Below are positions 26,901 to 57,800 of a stretch of DNA of 64,000 nt, piece after piece. The notes below the pieces were generated by a model. The model was not told where the DNA came from. It ran no database searches and saw nothing but the letters and a program-made list of their open reading frames with translations. How positions within the stretch are numbered: the first letter of the stretch is position 1; every line of letters starts with the position of its first letter. Source of the stretch: Oasisia sp. SBJ-2009 (taxonomy: Eukaryota; Annelida; Polychaeta; Sabellida; Siboglinidae); contig OZ024856.1 in NCBI GenBank assembly GCA_964017155.1, positions 7,304,813 to 7,368,812 on the forward strand, written 5' to 3'. The position numbers and the translations under genes are program-made.

Positions 26901-27844
26901 GTCAACATTAAAACTGATGAATTAGTTATTAGGCTGATTAAACACCAGCTAGGCCAATTAACTGGAAGATTACCGCAAATTTCGGTAATCTTATACTTAA
27001 CTGGCATAAATTATTACGGCCTTTTAAACCCATTTTTCCACGTTATATCGATGTGTATGTGTTCGCAATGTGATTCTACATCACTTCCGGTACAAAGAAT
27101 TAAAATAAAAAAATATTAATTTGTGTTTTAGAACAATTTAAACAGCTCGCGCATCCGCGGTTCTGGTGCCTCTGGGAGGTGCCTACAGCCCGCGTCATAT
27201 TTGCAGCGGTGACATCACGTTGTTTACTTCGACTCAGCGTGTTTAAATTGTTCTAAAACACTAATTAAAGCAATTTAATCTGACTTCTTTGTACCGGAAG
27301 TTATGTAGAATCACATTGCGAACACATACACATCGATATAACGTGAAAAAACGGTTTCAAAAGCCCTTCAAAAGGCCGTAATAATTTAGGCTAGTTAAGT
27401 ATAAGATTACCCAAGGCCAAGTTTCTTAGACTTAAAGTTAAAAATAATAATAGTTATATTTTTAATGTGTGACAATAGTTGTAGTTTTACAAAACCTTCC
27501 CGGTAATGGATGGGGATTTATTTATTTAGAACTTGCACAAATGCCGAAGACGCCTTCCTCGTGAAAGCGGTCTTGTTGAAACGTGTATTGAAACCGCCTT
27601 GCTGCAGTGCAGTGTAGACAGTGTAGACTGTAGTGCTAGCCGTCAAGTCACGCACTGTGACTGTCGGTGCAATCCCTGGCCTGAACCAATCACGAGATCA
27701 TTAACAATTAAAACAACGACTAACCTTTTCTACGATCCCGAGTTCGCCCTTTTTCATAACATCTCTGATGATGCCCCCTGCACGTCTTGCAACACAGACA
27801 GACGACGCAACGAGGCGAAGGATCAACGGAGCGGTCGAAGCCAT
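14860..27844 (-). CDS. BPNT1: BPNT1, 3'(2'),5'-bisphosphate nucleotidase 1; complete, 7 coding exons, 312 aa
   Basis: Exons, 5' to 3' on the - strand: 27844..27725, 23624..23523, 23318..23211, 19815..19767, 19106..18963, 17470..17325, 15129..14860 (stop TGA). All have GT-AG sites and matching phases (0,0,0,1,1,0). The enzyme removes the 3'-phosphate from PAP/PAPS, clearing the by-product of sulfation; it is Mg-dependent and lithium-sensitive in the cytosol (family knowledge). Visible motifs: GEE at 72-74 and WVDPLDGT at 114-121 (metal ligands D116 and D119), RVGGAGHK at 216-223, and [14 protein letters not shown] at 238-251 with the second WD metal motif at 245-246. The start [15 protein letters not shown] aligns with the human N terminus; human length is 308 aa. 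Intron 1 is over 4 kb and contains a SINE and a palindromic element. An additional exon-6-like copy lies in intron 6. Confidence 0.93.
16200..16344 (-). pseudogene. BPNT1: Duplicated BPNT1 exon 6 (exon 6b), one base shorter than exon 6
   Basis: Between BPNT1 exons 6 and 7 lies a second exon-6-like block with an AG acceptor (after 16344) and a donor GTTTGT (before 16200). It begins in the same phase: after the G from exon 5 it reads [20 protein letters not shown], matching the exon 6 start [20 protein letters not shown]. It then hits TAG in that frame. Shifting by one base restores [20 protein letters not shown] and RVGGAGKK, matching exon 6. Exon 6 is 146 nt and this block 145 nt, so one base is missing around 16275-16285. 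It is either a dead duplicate exon, a poison exon, or a true mutually exclusive exon with an assembly error. Confidence 0.85.
19866..20830. repeat. 31-34 bp minisatellite in BPNT1 intron 3
   Basis: About 30 copies of a unit near GACACATGGACAGATACGTG + TACATACAGAA. The first third is 31 bp per unit; many later units carry an extra AAC (GATACAACATGTAC), making 34 bp. Because 31 is not a multiple of 3, long ORFs appear in several frames; they are artefacts. The array starts about 50 bp from BPNT1 exon 4 and so lies next to its acceptor and presumed branch point. Confidence 0.95.
21474..21947. mobile_element. Palindromic MITE-like element in BPNT1 intron 3
   Basis: The ends are inverted repeats of about 120-135 bp: the left arm starts AGTGCAGCGGCCGAA and the right arm, reversed, AGTGCAGTGGCCGAA. 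Both contain the block TTTCTGAAAAACGATGTTGT. The spacer of about 215 bp has its own short inverted pair (TAACCCT / AGGGTTA). No ORF. It is a non-autonomous DNA element or foldback sequence. Confidence 0.75.
23947..23979. repeat. (TA)n microsatellite
   Basis: Simple TA run in BPNT1 intron 1, immediately upstream of a LINE 3' fragment. Confidence 0.9.
24005..24105 (+). mobile_element. 3' end fragment of a LINE
   Basis: The sequence around TCACCCCGGAGGATGCCCAG, followed by CCACCTAGTGGGAAAAGGCG and a GAAGAAGA tail, resembles the end of RTE-type elements as I remember them. Only about 100 bases remain. In BPNT1 intron 1, opposite to the gene. Confidence 0.5.
24120..24225 (+). repeat. Dispersed repeat, copy 1
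   Basis: Contains TACCTGTCTAAAACGGGTTT and CCATCCA motifs that reappear diverged at 35085-35220 in SCYL1 intron 4 (TACCTGTCCACAACAGTTTT, then CATCCAAATGATGGGTGGA). An ancient interspersed repeat of unknown class. Confidence 0.55.
24720..25320. other. BPNT1 intron 1, no gene signal
   Basis: Contains a perfect 24-bp direct duplication at 24736-24783 (ATGTTATTTGATGTTATGCT + AAAT). Nothing else recognised. Confidence 0.6.
25326..25662 (+). mobile_element. tRNA-derived SINE, copy 1
   Basis: The head is tRNA-like with an A box (GTGGCTCAGGGG) and B box (GGGTTCGAATCC). The body is about 200 bp, and the tail reads AAGCGCTTTGAACGGTCCTG and then GCGCTATATAAGAACTGCC, similar to LINE 3' ends and suggesting the partner that mobilises it. 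A second copy is at 44106-44434. It is not a functional tRNA gene; the acceptor stem is not closed. It lies in BPNT1 intron 1, opposite to the gene. Confidence 0.88.
25823..25964 (+). CDS. Candidate first coding exon of an unidentified gene or relic
   Basis: An ATG in good context (AAAATGGCG) opens a frame starting [20 protein letters not shown] and running 47 codons to a strong donor (TTT/GTAAGT). Without splicing it stops two codons later. It sits inside BPNT1 intron 1 on the opposite strand. No downstream exon or homologue is recognised; chance or a pseudogene is possible. Confidence 0.25.
26984..27411. mobile_element. Large palindromic (foldback) element in BPNT1 intron 1
   Basis: Left arm 26984-27143 and right arm 27241-27411 are inverted copies: GGTAATCTTATACTTAACT, ATTATTACGGCC, CGATGTGTATGTGTTCGCAA, TACCGGAAGT-type and TTTAGAACAATTTAAAC blocks all appear in both. 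The loop of about 97 bp is GC-rich. A smaller hairpin (AGATTACCG / CGGTAATCT) overlaps the left end at 26967-26991. No ORF; MITE-like. Confidence 0.85.
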
Positions 27845-29035
<1,191 letters not shown>

Positions 29036-29081
29036 AGCAAGTTACTTCCACGTCTGCCTATCTTGCACTATCCTCTGCCAG

Positions 29082-29515
29082 ATGGTACCCTTCCAATATA
29101 TGTGTACCATTACTTACCAGGCACTTTCTTCTAAGCAGCCATCGTATTTACATACTTTGCTTACTCCTATAAGAAAACCTATTCAACTTCAGTCATCTAC
29201 TTCTGATTTACTCTTTGTACCAAAGGTCAATACTAATATGGGGACCAGGGCTTTTGCTGTGGGTGCGCCTACTCTATGGAATATGCTTCCTTCTAGCGTG
29301 AAATCAGTTGAAAATATTGCTAAATTCCGTCGTCATTTAAAAACATATCTGTACAATCTGGCCTATCCACCATAGCTCCCTGGCGCATCAATCAATCTGA
29401 TGACAACTTGATTTGTTTACCGACTATGAGATCGATTAATCCTTTTTGTTTTGATGCGCCTCTGAGCTTGGTTTCTAAGGATATAGGCGCAATAGAAGTT
29501 AACTAATTATTATTA
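29082..29515 (+). mobile_element. Truncated LINE, C-terminal RT region, copy A
   Basis: One frame reads CTITYQALSSKQPSYLHTLL and continues through GTRAFAVGAPTLWNMLPSSV and KFRRHLKTYLYN, the typical C-terminal tail of CR1/L2/Rex-like reverse transcriptases. The 3' UTR ends in (ATT)n at 29505-29521. A longer copy of the same family, near identical over the shared part, is at 54190-54860 on the - strand. Confidence 0.85.
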
Positions 29516-29519
29516 TTAT

Positions 29520-30175
29520 TATAATAGTCGTCTAGTTCGTCTCTCCACCGTCTCGTCGGTCTTCCTCTAGGTCCTTTCCTTTCGTAGGGTTTCCAGGTGG
29601 TGATCCGCAGTAGCCATCGGTTATTTGGTATCCTGCTGACATGCCCTGTCCAGGTCCACTTATGTCTTCTGATCTGTTCAATCACGTCAATGACTTTTAT
29701 CTTTTCTGTTAACCAGATGTTTGTTTTTCTGTCTCGGCATGTGATGTTTAGCATACTCCTTTCCATCTTTGTTTGTGCGGCTGCCAGCTTGTTCTTTGTT
29801 GGGTGGTGAGTGCCCATGTTTCTGCGCCGTATGTCACTGCTGGAAGTATGCATGAGTTGTAGACTTATCTCTTCAAGCATGTTCCAATGTTACCCTTGAA
29901 GATGGCGCGGTGCTTGGCGAATGCTGTCCACTCGGCCGTGATTTTTCTTTGAAACTCCTTGTCTTTGTTTTTGCCTCTGGTGCTGCATCTCTGTCCCAGG
30001 TAAATGTAGCTTCCAGCGTTCTCGATCTGAGTGTTGTCTATATAATATTGAGATAAGAGATCTTGAGATCTCTTATCATTAGTTTTCCATCATCACCTTT
30101 GTCTTCGACTTGTCCATCTCATCGTTGCTTTCTTCTGGAACATGGTACTCATACAAGAACAAGAAGCTTTAAATT
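29520..30175 (-). mobile_element. RTE-like LINE 3' fragment, - orientation
   Basis: The - strand frame from 29880 down contains KMERSMLNITCRDRKTN, then RRHKWTWTGHVSRIPNNRW and GPRGRPTRRWRDELDD, the C-terminal signature of RTE-type endonuclease/RT proteins. Upstream pieces to about 30175 are frame-disrupted. It lies tail to tail with copy A above, sharing the (ATT/AAT)n junction. Confidence 0.8.
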
Positions 30176-30209
30176 TGATAACAGTAGCTCATCTGAGCTA
30201 TTTTAATCA

Positions 30210-30245
30210 TGATATATATATATATATATAACTTCTACAACGACG

Positions 30246-30322
<77 letters not shown>
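30210..30322. repeat. Two (TA)n microsatellites
   Basis: Runs at 30210-30230 and 30249-30322, separated by a short palindrome containing GACGTC. Confidence 0.95.
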
Positions 30323-31740
<1,418 letters not shown>

Positions 31741-31750
31741 ACGCAGCAGC

Positions 31751-31770
31751 TAGTGCTGCCACCTACCGCG
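31751..31770 (-). promoter_or_regulatory. CTCF-like motif about 0.4 kb upstream of the SCYL1 start
   Basis: On the - strand: CGCGGTAGGTGGCAGCACTA. This shares GGTGGCAGCA with the motifs near 59900, 60230, 63685 and 63865. Confidence 0.4.
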
Positions 31771-32176
31771 ACAATAAAAGGAACCAATAATTCACGTGGT
31801 CCGTGGCCGTTTTCAAAGCTAAGATGTTTCAAGTTATTAACTGACAACTTCGGCAAATATACCGAAAAGTGGTCGAAGTTATTTTGACAGCGGCCACGAC
31901 GACAACGTTGTGGTTGTTTTAACTGTTTATTAATTAATCTCAAATAGATAAGTTAGCATTTTATATCACTGTTAGATGGGTGAATTATCAGTCATGTGAC
32001 TGCGCTTTTATATCGATGAATCCGACGAAGAAACGCAATAACAGGCGATGTGATGTGGAAGTTTATCTACGAATACTAGCCTAACTGTAAATCGAGTGTC
32101 AACGGATCTTGGGTTAACTTGGACCAGTTAGCTTGAGTTACTGTATTAGTTATTTTGTGTAGAAAGACCTAACGAA

Positions 32177-49753
<17,577 letters not shown>

Positions 49754-51566
49754 GATGTCTCCGGCGTGTGTCTAAAATGTGCTTATTATGGGAACTCTTG
49801 GAATGCATGGTGAAGAAATGACACGGAGCATGCTACATGGTCTGTTACTGACATCTGTCGCTGACATCGCTGGGAGATGTGTTGTTGCATTATATGACAA
49901 CAACCATAGAAACATACATTCTGTGGCTAGACTAAGTCATAGGGTAAATGTACATCAACTCAAAGTTGATTTACAATTACAGTTGTGTGTGAATATATTG
50001 AATGGTACAGTAAACGGTGTGGTTATGTACAGTAGTAGTAGAGCAGACTCGTTAAAAACTATGTTCTTGGTTCACACTGTCATCACGCCAATTACGATTG
50101 TATCGTATCACATGTGAAATCACAATATTTCAGTACATCTAGTAGTAGCTACCTGATTTTTATCTAATCACTCTGATTAGGGCATTTACTAATGGTAGTT
50201 ACCAAAAAGTCAGTTCTATGCATCTGGTGCATAAGGGGGAGACGTGCACACATATTTAGTACTCAACAAAATATGTCTACATCATTGTGTTCCTGTGATA
50301 ATAGTATCAACCGTGTGGACAAATAAAAGAATATGCTGTGTACATTTGACAGGCCTATTTGGGTTTCATTGTGAACAAAAATACTATGAATAACAATCAT
50401 AATATCAGATTCACCTCTCTGGCGAATCGCTTCTCGTTTATGTAGGTAGGTACACATTTTGAAGTGTGAATTGCATAAATGATTGCGTTTGTAATACTAG
50501 TCAAGTTACCCAGCCTTTTCCAGCAAGAAACGGAGTTGCCGGCACAAAACTGTTTGAAAACGAGACCACACTTTGAAAAATTAAAATCTATGAACTACTG
50601 TAGTAGGCTCTCTATATCACACAAAATGTCAGCACTTATTGCAAAAAAGAAAGTGCCATTTAAAAATTGTGACCCCCAAGATCCCATCCTACTGGTAGAT
50701 GACCTTATCATCAGTTAGTTAACTTTTGACGTTTATACATTTAAATAACAAATTAGTAGATTATTTTAAGAAATAAATTCGGTGCAACAGACATTTATCA
50801 GCTGTTCACAAAGTCTAAGAGAGTATCTGTACTTGCTGCCCACATTATTTCTACTACAATATTGGAAATTACTACTTCTTCTGAGGTCACCTTGCTATTC
50901 AGGTCAGTTTGGCCCTATCCAAAGGGTGACCTGAATAGTGAGATTGTATCGTATCTATTCATGCCACATCATGCCTGTTTACTGCTAATGTGCTATCATA
51001 AAATGAATCGCTCTGTAAAGACGTAGAAATTAGCAAGATAGCAGATATCATGAAGGCAAGACAATGGAGGCTCATTGGTTGAATACTTTTACTTGAAAAT
51101 TTAAATGACTGCTGTATAATGAAGGAGTGGAAAAGCGTTCAAGAGCAAGACGTGGTGGCAAATGATGGAAAACAGATGAGATGTATTTTGGTGGAAATAT
51201 TAGGCAGAGGCAGCACAAAGGACAGAAGTACGTTGCACCATCCCTATGCGACCATAAGTAATGATAATAAGAAAGTTCTGCAAAAAGCCAGTATTAAAAA
51301 TCAAAATACTACACATAACATAGTAACAGGTTTAATCAATATGTACAATATTTGTTTTCTGTTTGTGGCTGGACTTCACCCTCAACGTCACAAATAGGTT
51401 GAGTTCAAACAAAAGTATACACTAACCACTGATATTCAGTGGCAATGTAAAGTAATAAAATAAATCCACAATGAACAGAAAACGAGAAATAGAACTATAC
51501 CACAGTGGTTATCTTTCCATCACTGTGCATTGAACAGACATATAGCACTGTGGTATCTCGCCAGCA
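49754..51566. other. SCYL1 3' UTR and convergent intergenic gap
   Basis: SCYL1 (+) and the ASDURF transcription unit (-) converge here. An AATAAA at 50322-50327 is a plausible SCYL1 poly(A) signal. A hairpin-forming pair (GCTATTCAGGTCA / TGACCTGAATAGTG) is at 50890-50940. Open frames at 50479-50718 and 51119-51397 show no recognisable motif. Confidence 0.5.
50322..50327 (+). terminator. SCYL1: Candidate SCYL1 polyadenylation signal
   Basis: AATAAA 569 bases after the stop codon. Motif only. Confidence 0.4.
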
Positions 51567-51803
51567 TTATTCATTCACCAGTTTACTCAGCTGACGTCTT
51601 GTGTCGGCTGCAACTTTCTCCCTGTCATCCTTAAAGTACAGGTTACTGTTGGGCTGCTGCCTATAAACTGCCGCTCCCTTCTTGAGGGACCCCAGCTCAG
51701 TCTCCAGGATCTGTAGTTCTTTCATCTGCCGTTTCACTTCCTTAGTCTGTGAATCCATTTTTGTTTTTTGCACAGATTGTCTCGGCCTACTTGTATCTGC
51801 CAT
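51567..51803 (-). CDS. ASDURF: ASDURF orthologue, prefoldin-like PAQosome subunit; 78 aa
   Basis: One uninterrupted ORF from ATG 51803..51801 to TAA 51569..51567. The core LKKGAAVYRQQPNSNLYFKD matches human ASDURF (LKKNRKVYRQQ.NSN.FF), with an N-terminal amphipathic helix (QTKEVKRQMKELQILETELG) and a second helix after the NSN turn, as in beta-type prefoldins. In humans this protein is translated from an ORF upstream of ASNSD1 in the same mRNA and is part of the R2TP/PAQosome prefoldin module. Here no ASNSD1 follows. Instead the ORF starts 59 bases after the stop of another small ORF in what appears to be the same terminal exon. In-frame TAA closely precedes the ATG, so it is not a fusion. 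Confidence 0.85.
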   Translation of the reverse strand: MADTSRPRQSVQKTKMDSQTKEVKRQMKELQILETELGSLKKGAAVYRQQPNSNLYFKDDREKVAADTRRQLSKLVNE

Positions 51804-51862
51804 CCTTCCCACACAAGGAACTGATTACTTGTTGTTTCACAGAAATTGTGGACACTCTGTCT

Positions 51863-54800
51863 CTATCCCGACAGTTGGTCTTTAAGTCGGTTAAGCTCCG
51901 ACACCAGCTGCGTCTGTTTCTTTGTCAGTGTTGACACAACTTCTGAAACACAAAATACCATATATAATGTACATCCGATATAATTAATTATTACAATTAA
52001 GTAGACCACTTGAGAGAAAATTGCATAAGAGATGTCATTTAATATCAAATTGTTAAAAAATTCAAGATAAGTAGATTAACTTCATCACTTTCAAATAATT
52101 TAGTAGTTTTTATATTTGTCAGACAAAAATATTATAGAAGGAATGAACTTTTAAGATAATTATTTAAAACAATAATTTGCTATATTGTGTTCAGACACTG
52201 GCCTGGAAAGTAAATTCTATTTGGGGGCTGAGAACCTGGACTTCAGCTCCAATCAGTGTCTGTTATCTCATGGATCATGATATTGAAATTATTTCGTTTG
52301 CAGAATGGTGCAAGAAAAAATTAGGGGTTCAGGATCATATAAAGCTTAACAAAGTGGTGAAAACTGCATTCAAGATTACTGGCAATGAACTCGCCCCCCC
52401 CATTCAGCTACACACAGAAAGGAAACAGCCGATACTATTGCCTATGACCAAACTCATCTAATAAATTCATTGACTATTAATTTTTTGACCTACTGCCATC
52501 AGGCAAGCATTAAAAAACAAAAACAAAAAAAATTGCTTTAAAAATAGTTTTTGACCCTGTGCCATGTCAGCTTTATCAGGGATCAAATTTAATACAGCAA
52601 GAGAACCTTTGAAATGTTAATTTGGCTGTTTTCACCGCTGATGTTGCCAGGTTGCACCATGTCAAAGGTTGCTCTCAAATGCAGTATCATTTATCTGTTA
52701 GTTTTACCATAACAAGGCAATTTTAATGGTTAATTTATAATTTTAAAGGATATTTTATAAATCTTTATTAAATTATTTCTAGACAAGAATCGTGGGAGCG
52801 AAGAGAGTGTAGAAGAGAAGAATGTACGAACTGAGGTTGGAATGAAGGACAGTTTTAAGACGAAATTGGTGAGCAGTAGGTTGGAATGGGCCAGTCATGT
52901 CACTCATGTGGAGAGAATGGAAGATGAAAAACTAGCAGAAAATTAGAGGGATAAAGGAGGCGAGGAAGAACGAGAATGCAATAGGGGGACTGCCTTAAGA
53001 GAGATCTGGAAAGAGTGAGAGAAGAATGGGGAACAACAGGAACATTTAGGAGTTGGAGACTGCTGTTTGAGAATGTAGTGAGAGAAAAGTGAGGAAAATA
53101 GACAAAGAAAAAGATGATGGTAACCATTTCCAACTTCACCCTAACCACAGGGCTACCAAGAGGAGAAAAAGAGATTATATATATATATATTTTTTTAAAA
53201 TTATATATTCATTGTATTTCATGTTATGTACAACAGTGGCATGTTTGATATGACTCAAAACACGTTTCCAATTTACATAACATGTGTATGTCTAAAAGGC
53301 AATAAAACATCTGTATCTATCTGTAACATTTTACCTCCAAGAAATTCTGGATCGTCACCAATTTCTTCAACAATCTTGGCTGTTTCAGTAGTTGGGTTGG
53401 TACTGTTGTCACTGTTTTTATGCTTCCATTTCTCCTCCAAGTAAGCAAGGTAAATTTCCTGGAAATGGAAACCGTAATTCTTTACAGAGTTACTGCAAAA
53501 TTCTAAATATTTTAATGGATGCATAAGTTTCTGAAGTTGTAATGAACTCTACATGTACCGGTACATCATAATTTTTTATGTCACTGCAAACTAAAAATAT
53601 GGCATGGGCCAAACTGATTATTCTATGATTACTTCAGCTACTTAGAATTTCAGCAAAGTCTACAGGCTATTGCATAACGTGCACAGGGTGAAATGACAAC
53701 ACTAGTGCAAGGCTGTCATTGTCAGGGTGGACTGAACGTTACCAGATCTGAACCATCAAAAGCTGAAGCTTGTCATTGTAGCATGAGCAGGCTCTGCATG
53801 ACAGCCTTTGACAGGCCACATCCAGTCTAAACCAATCACTTGAAAGAGATTGACATCATAATGTTTTTCTCCCCAGCCCAGGTGAGTACTTTAATAAATA
53901 GGTGGATGCTCATAAGACTCATTGCTAACATCAACATTGGTTGATTTTTTATTTTGTGAAAATTATGTCTTACAACGGCTAACTTTCTCACATATCTTAT
54001 GTACATATACACATTATACACAGCCAGTTAAAAAATAAAATAAGTTATAGTCCAGTAATGAAACAATTTGCAAAACTTGACGGCAACTCAACATCATCAG
54101 TGACGGCTGAGATTACCATAATATAATTTCATGTCATGGCCTTGCTATAATGAGCTTCATAAAAATTTGGCGTAGTTGAAAACGATTTAATAATAATAAT
54201 AATAATAATTAGTTAACTTCTATTGCGCCTATATCCTTAGAAACCAAGCTCAGAGGCGCATCAAAACAAAAAGGATTAATCGATCTCATAGTCGGTAAAC
54301 AAATCAAGTTGTCATCAGATTGATTGATGCGCCAGGGAGCTATGGTGGATAGGCCAGATTGTACAGATATGTTTTAAATGACGACGGAATTTAGCAATAT
54401 TTTCAACTGATTTCACGCTAGAAGGAAGCATATTCCATAGAGTAGGTGCACCCACAGCAAAAGCCCTGGTCCCCATATTAGTATTGACCTTTGGTACAAA
54501 GAGTAAATCAGAAGTAGATGACCGAAGTTGAATAGGTTTTCTTATAGGAGTAAGCAAAGTATGTAAATACGATGGCTGCTTAGAAGAAAGTGCCTGGTAA
54601 GTAATGGTACACATCTTAAACATTATACGATATTGGACAGGCAGCCAATGCAGAGACTTTAGAAGCGGCTTAGAAGGAGTAAAGCGTGGAGACCTAGTCA
54701 CCACCCTTGCTAAGCAATTTTGAACACGTTGTAGTTTTGTGATATCCTTAATAGCAATATTATGAAAAAGTGAATTACAATAGTCTAATCTACTAGTAAC

Positions 54801-57800
54801 TAATGCAATTGCAATAGTCTTTGCAACAGAAACAGGCAAATATCGACGAATACGCCGCAAATCACGAATGTGGTAAAAACATGTTCACAACCATAAACTA
54901 AATCAAAGCTAACCGTAATCAACTATAAACCAGGATTGGGTCCAAATGCACATTTTGACCAACTTCACCAATACAAATGGTGCGCGGACAAACCCCCTCG
55001 GACAAAACCCCCTCCATACATAACTCCATTGGTACATAAGCTCCTTCCGGACAAAACCCCCTCGGACAAAACCCCCTCATCAGTGATACACTGTACTAGA
55101 CTCAAGAATGATTAAATATTTTTATTTCTGTTGCAATCATCAATCTTCTAGTTGCATTTATCAGAGTGTTTATTTCCACGGGTGTTCATTTCCACCGAAT
55201 GGTACGGCCGACTAGAGGGTAACTTGCTTTCACTATTTTATGAAGCCACATTCACAAACATAATGGAGTTAGGAGGGTAAGTAACAGTGGTTACCAAGTT
55301 GCCAGGCAGACAAAAGACAAACTCAGACTAGAGGCTAACTTGCTTGAATAGCACATTTTTATGCCAGTAATTATAAAATATTTGGTATGTATTTAATTGT
55401 TTTACATACCAAATTATATATATATATATTATATTATATAGTATGCACAAACATACAAGTTAAGTTTAATTATATTGATAATTCTTGAGGCTAGTATCTA
55501 TGATGAGGGGGTTTTGTCCGAGGGGGTTTTGTCCGGAAGGAGCTTATGTACTAATGGAGTTATGTATGGAGGGGGTTTTGTCCGAGGGGGTTTTGTCCGG
55601 AGGGGGTTTTGTCCTACCTTCATACAAATACAACCCAGTCAAATCAAATATGTTGCTTTTCCAGATTTCAATTGAAATACAAATTTCCTATTCAAATACA
55701 CTGCCATTTTTATTCAAATATGATTCCAGTACATTGCCATTTTTGAAATTTGTTTCAAATATGTGACCCGTGTTTCCATTATAGTTCAAGTGTCTCATAG
55801 TTATAGTGGGTGGAATTTTGTCTTTGGCTTGTTTGACTGCTGTAGACTAATTGGCAGGCAGGTTTACTAGACTGTCCTTATCTGTACTACTGTACCAACA
55901 AGTGGATAGCTCTTCCCTGCACTGGAGGAAACCAGGGTTCCTTTGTCTTAGCCCAGGATGTTTACACAGCAGGTGACAGCAGGATTCTTTGAAGCACATT
56001 CCCTGTGAATACCTGCCTTTCTGGCTATAGATAAGCTTCACTGGCTTCCCATTCATTCATTAATGCTAATGTTTGATCAGCTTCACTGTAGTGTAGGCCT
56101 ATTTGCTCAGTACTGCCTGCCCACTGTTGACCAGGTGTGATACTGTGAAATACATTCTGTCTTGACTCCTGAGCCAGTGTATGTCAGACAATGCTTGACC
56201 TTTTCTTTTGTTGGTAATTTTTGATTGTATTTGCAAATACTTTTCAAATATGGACCAGACATAAAATACAAACACTTCCCCTTTTGTGATCTTCAATTCA
56301 ATTTTTTTTAATTAAAAAACAAATATATATTGGAGCCCAACACTGCCATAAAACGAACCTTAAGCTGCTCATAGTGGATACCTCGACACAGTATAAATAT
56401 TATGGTATTCTCAGAGACACCTGTAGCCACCGCCGATAATGCTGAGTTACTGCTGGCATCAAACGCATGTTTGTATTTTATTCGTTTCAATAACGACTAG
56501 TCTAATGTCAGTAATGATTAATTATATCATCCAAAATGTAATGGAGATTGTAGTAATTGATTGTTTTGTATCTTACCTAGACCTAATGTGCATATATGAA
56601 TATCAGATTTGTGAGTTTGGCATTTCTACCCAATCATCGTACTTCTAGTTAAATAATAACAGCTTTCCCAGCGTCATTCATTGCTAATAAAAATTCAGGA
56701 CTAGGCTCCAGAACGTTATAATGAATTATAGTCGCAATGCCCCACTGCCTGAATGCCCCATGACCGGAATGCCCCAAACCTAGTCGCAATGCCACAATCG
56801 CGAAGTCGCAATGCCCCAACTGGGAAGTCGCAATGCTCCAACCGCGAAGTCGCAATGCCCCACTTTTGGTCGGAATGCCCCAGTGATTTTATTATTATCA
56901 AAACATGTTAAAACATAACATTTTATTATTGTCAAACTTATGTATATAATATATAATACAATAATAGACATTACATAAGTATATATATATATATATATAT
57001 ATATAGCGTCAGGGTACCTATGATCGACCTTTTTTGCGTAGTTTTCCGCGTTTTATTCGGCTTTGATGTAAAGTTACGCAATTAAGATTATTCTCTATTC
57101 AAAGCATATTCATTGACGATTTCTATAAACATAAAACAATAGTTTGATACAATTTGGTGACAAAATACCGGCACTGATTACCTTCTCACCCAATAGGTCA
57201 CAGGAGGGTCCCTAATGATCGACTGTTCACGGTTCAGCACATAAACTTGAGTAATGATGTGTCAACAATGATTTTATTTGCCCATGACATCAGTTCGCGC
57301 ATTTGTTTACACATAAACAATTAGGCCTACGTTAGTACAGTAACAGTCAACACCAAATTACCGAATTTATTGCATTTATGAAACGGTCGATCATTAGGAA
57401 CCCTGCCGATGAAAGGTACCCACACGCTATATATATATATATGGGCAATTCCACGGTAATGGAATTACAATTCACAATATTTTTTGGTTTAAAATGGTTA
57501 TATTTTCCCATTCAGCATGTGTCTAGAAAAGAAATTTAAACATTTTAATTTTGGTAACGGAATTACTCAGAAAAATTGAACATCAGTTTTTATTAAATGT
57601 CATGACATTTCGTCTCAAATCTGCAATCTACCAGGGCCAACACCTAGCATTAATAAATAGACATATAACATGACTTTGTATTGGATAGAATTTTACTCAT
57701 GATATATGTACTGTTTTTTATAGTGAACAGGTTTTGATCGGTAACGGAATTACATGCAATAGTAACGGAATTACGAGTCTGACTATTTTTGGAATAAAAC

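Noticed and set aside
56649..56971. - strand ORFs rich in GALRL/GIATS peptides
   Set aside because: Translations of the GTCGCAATGCCCCA terminal subrepeats.
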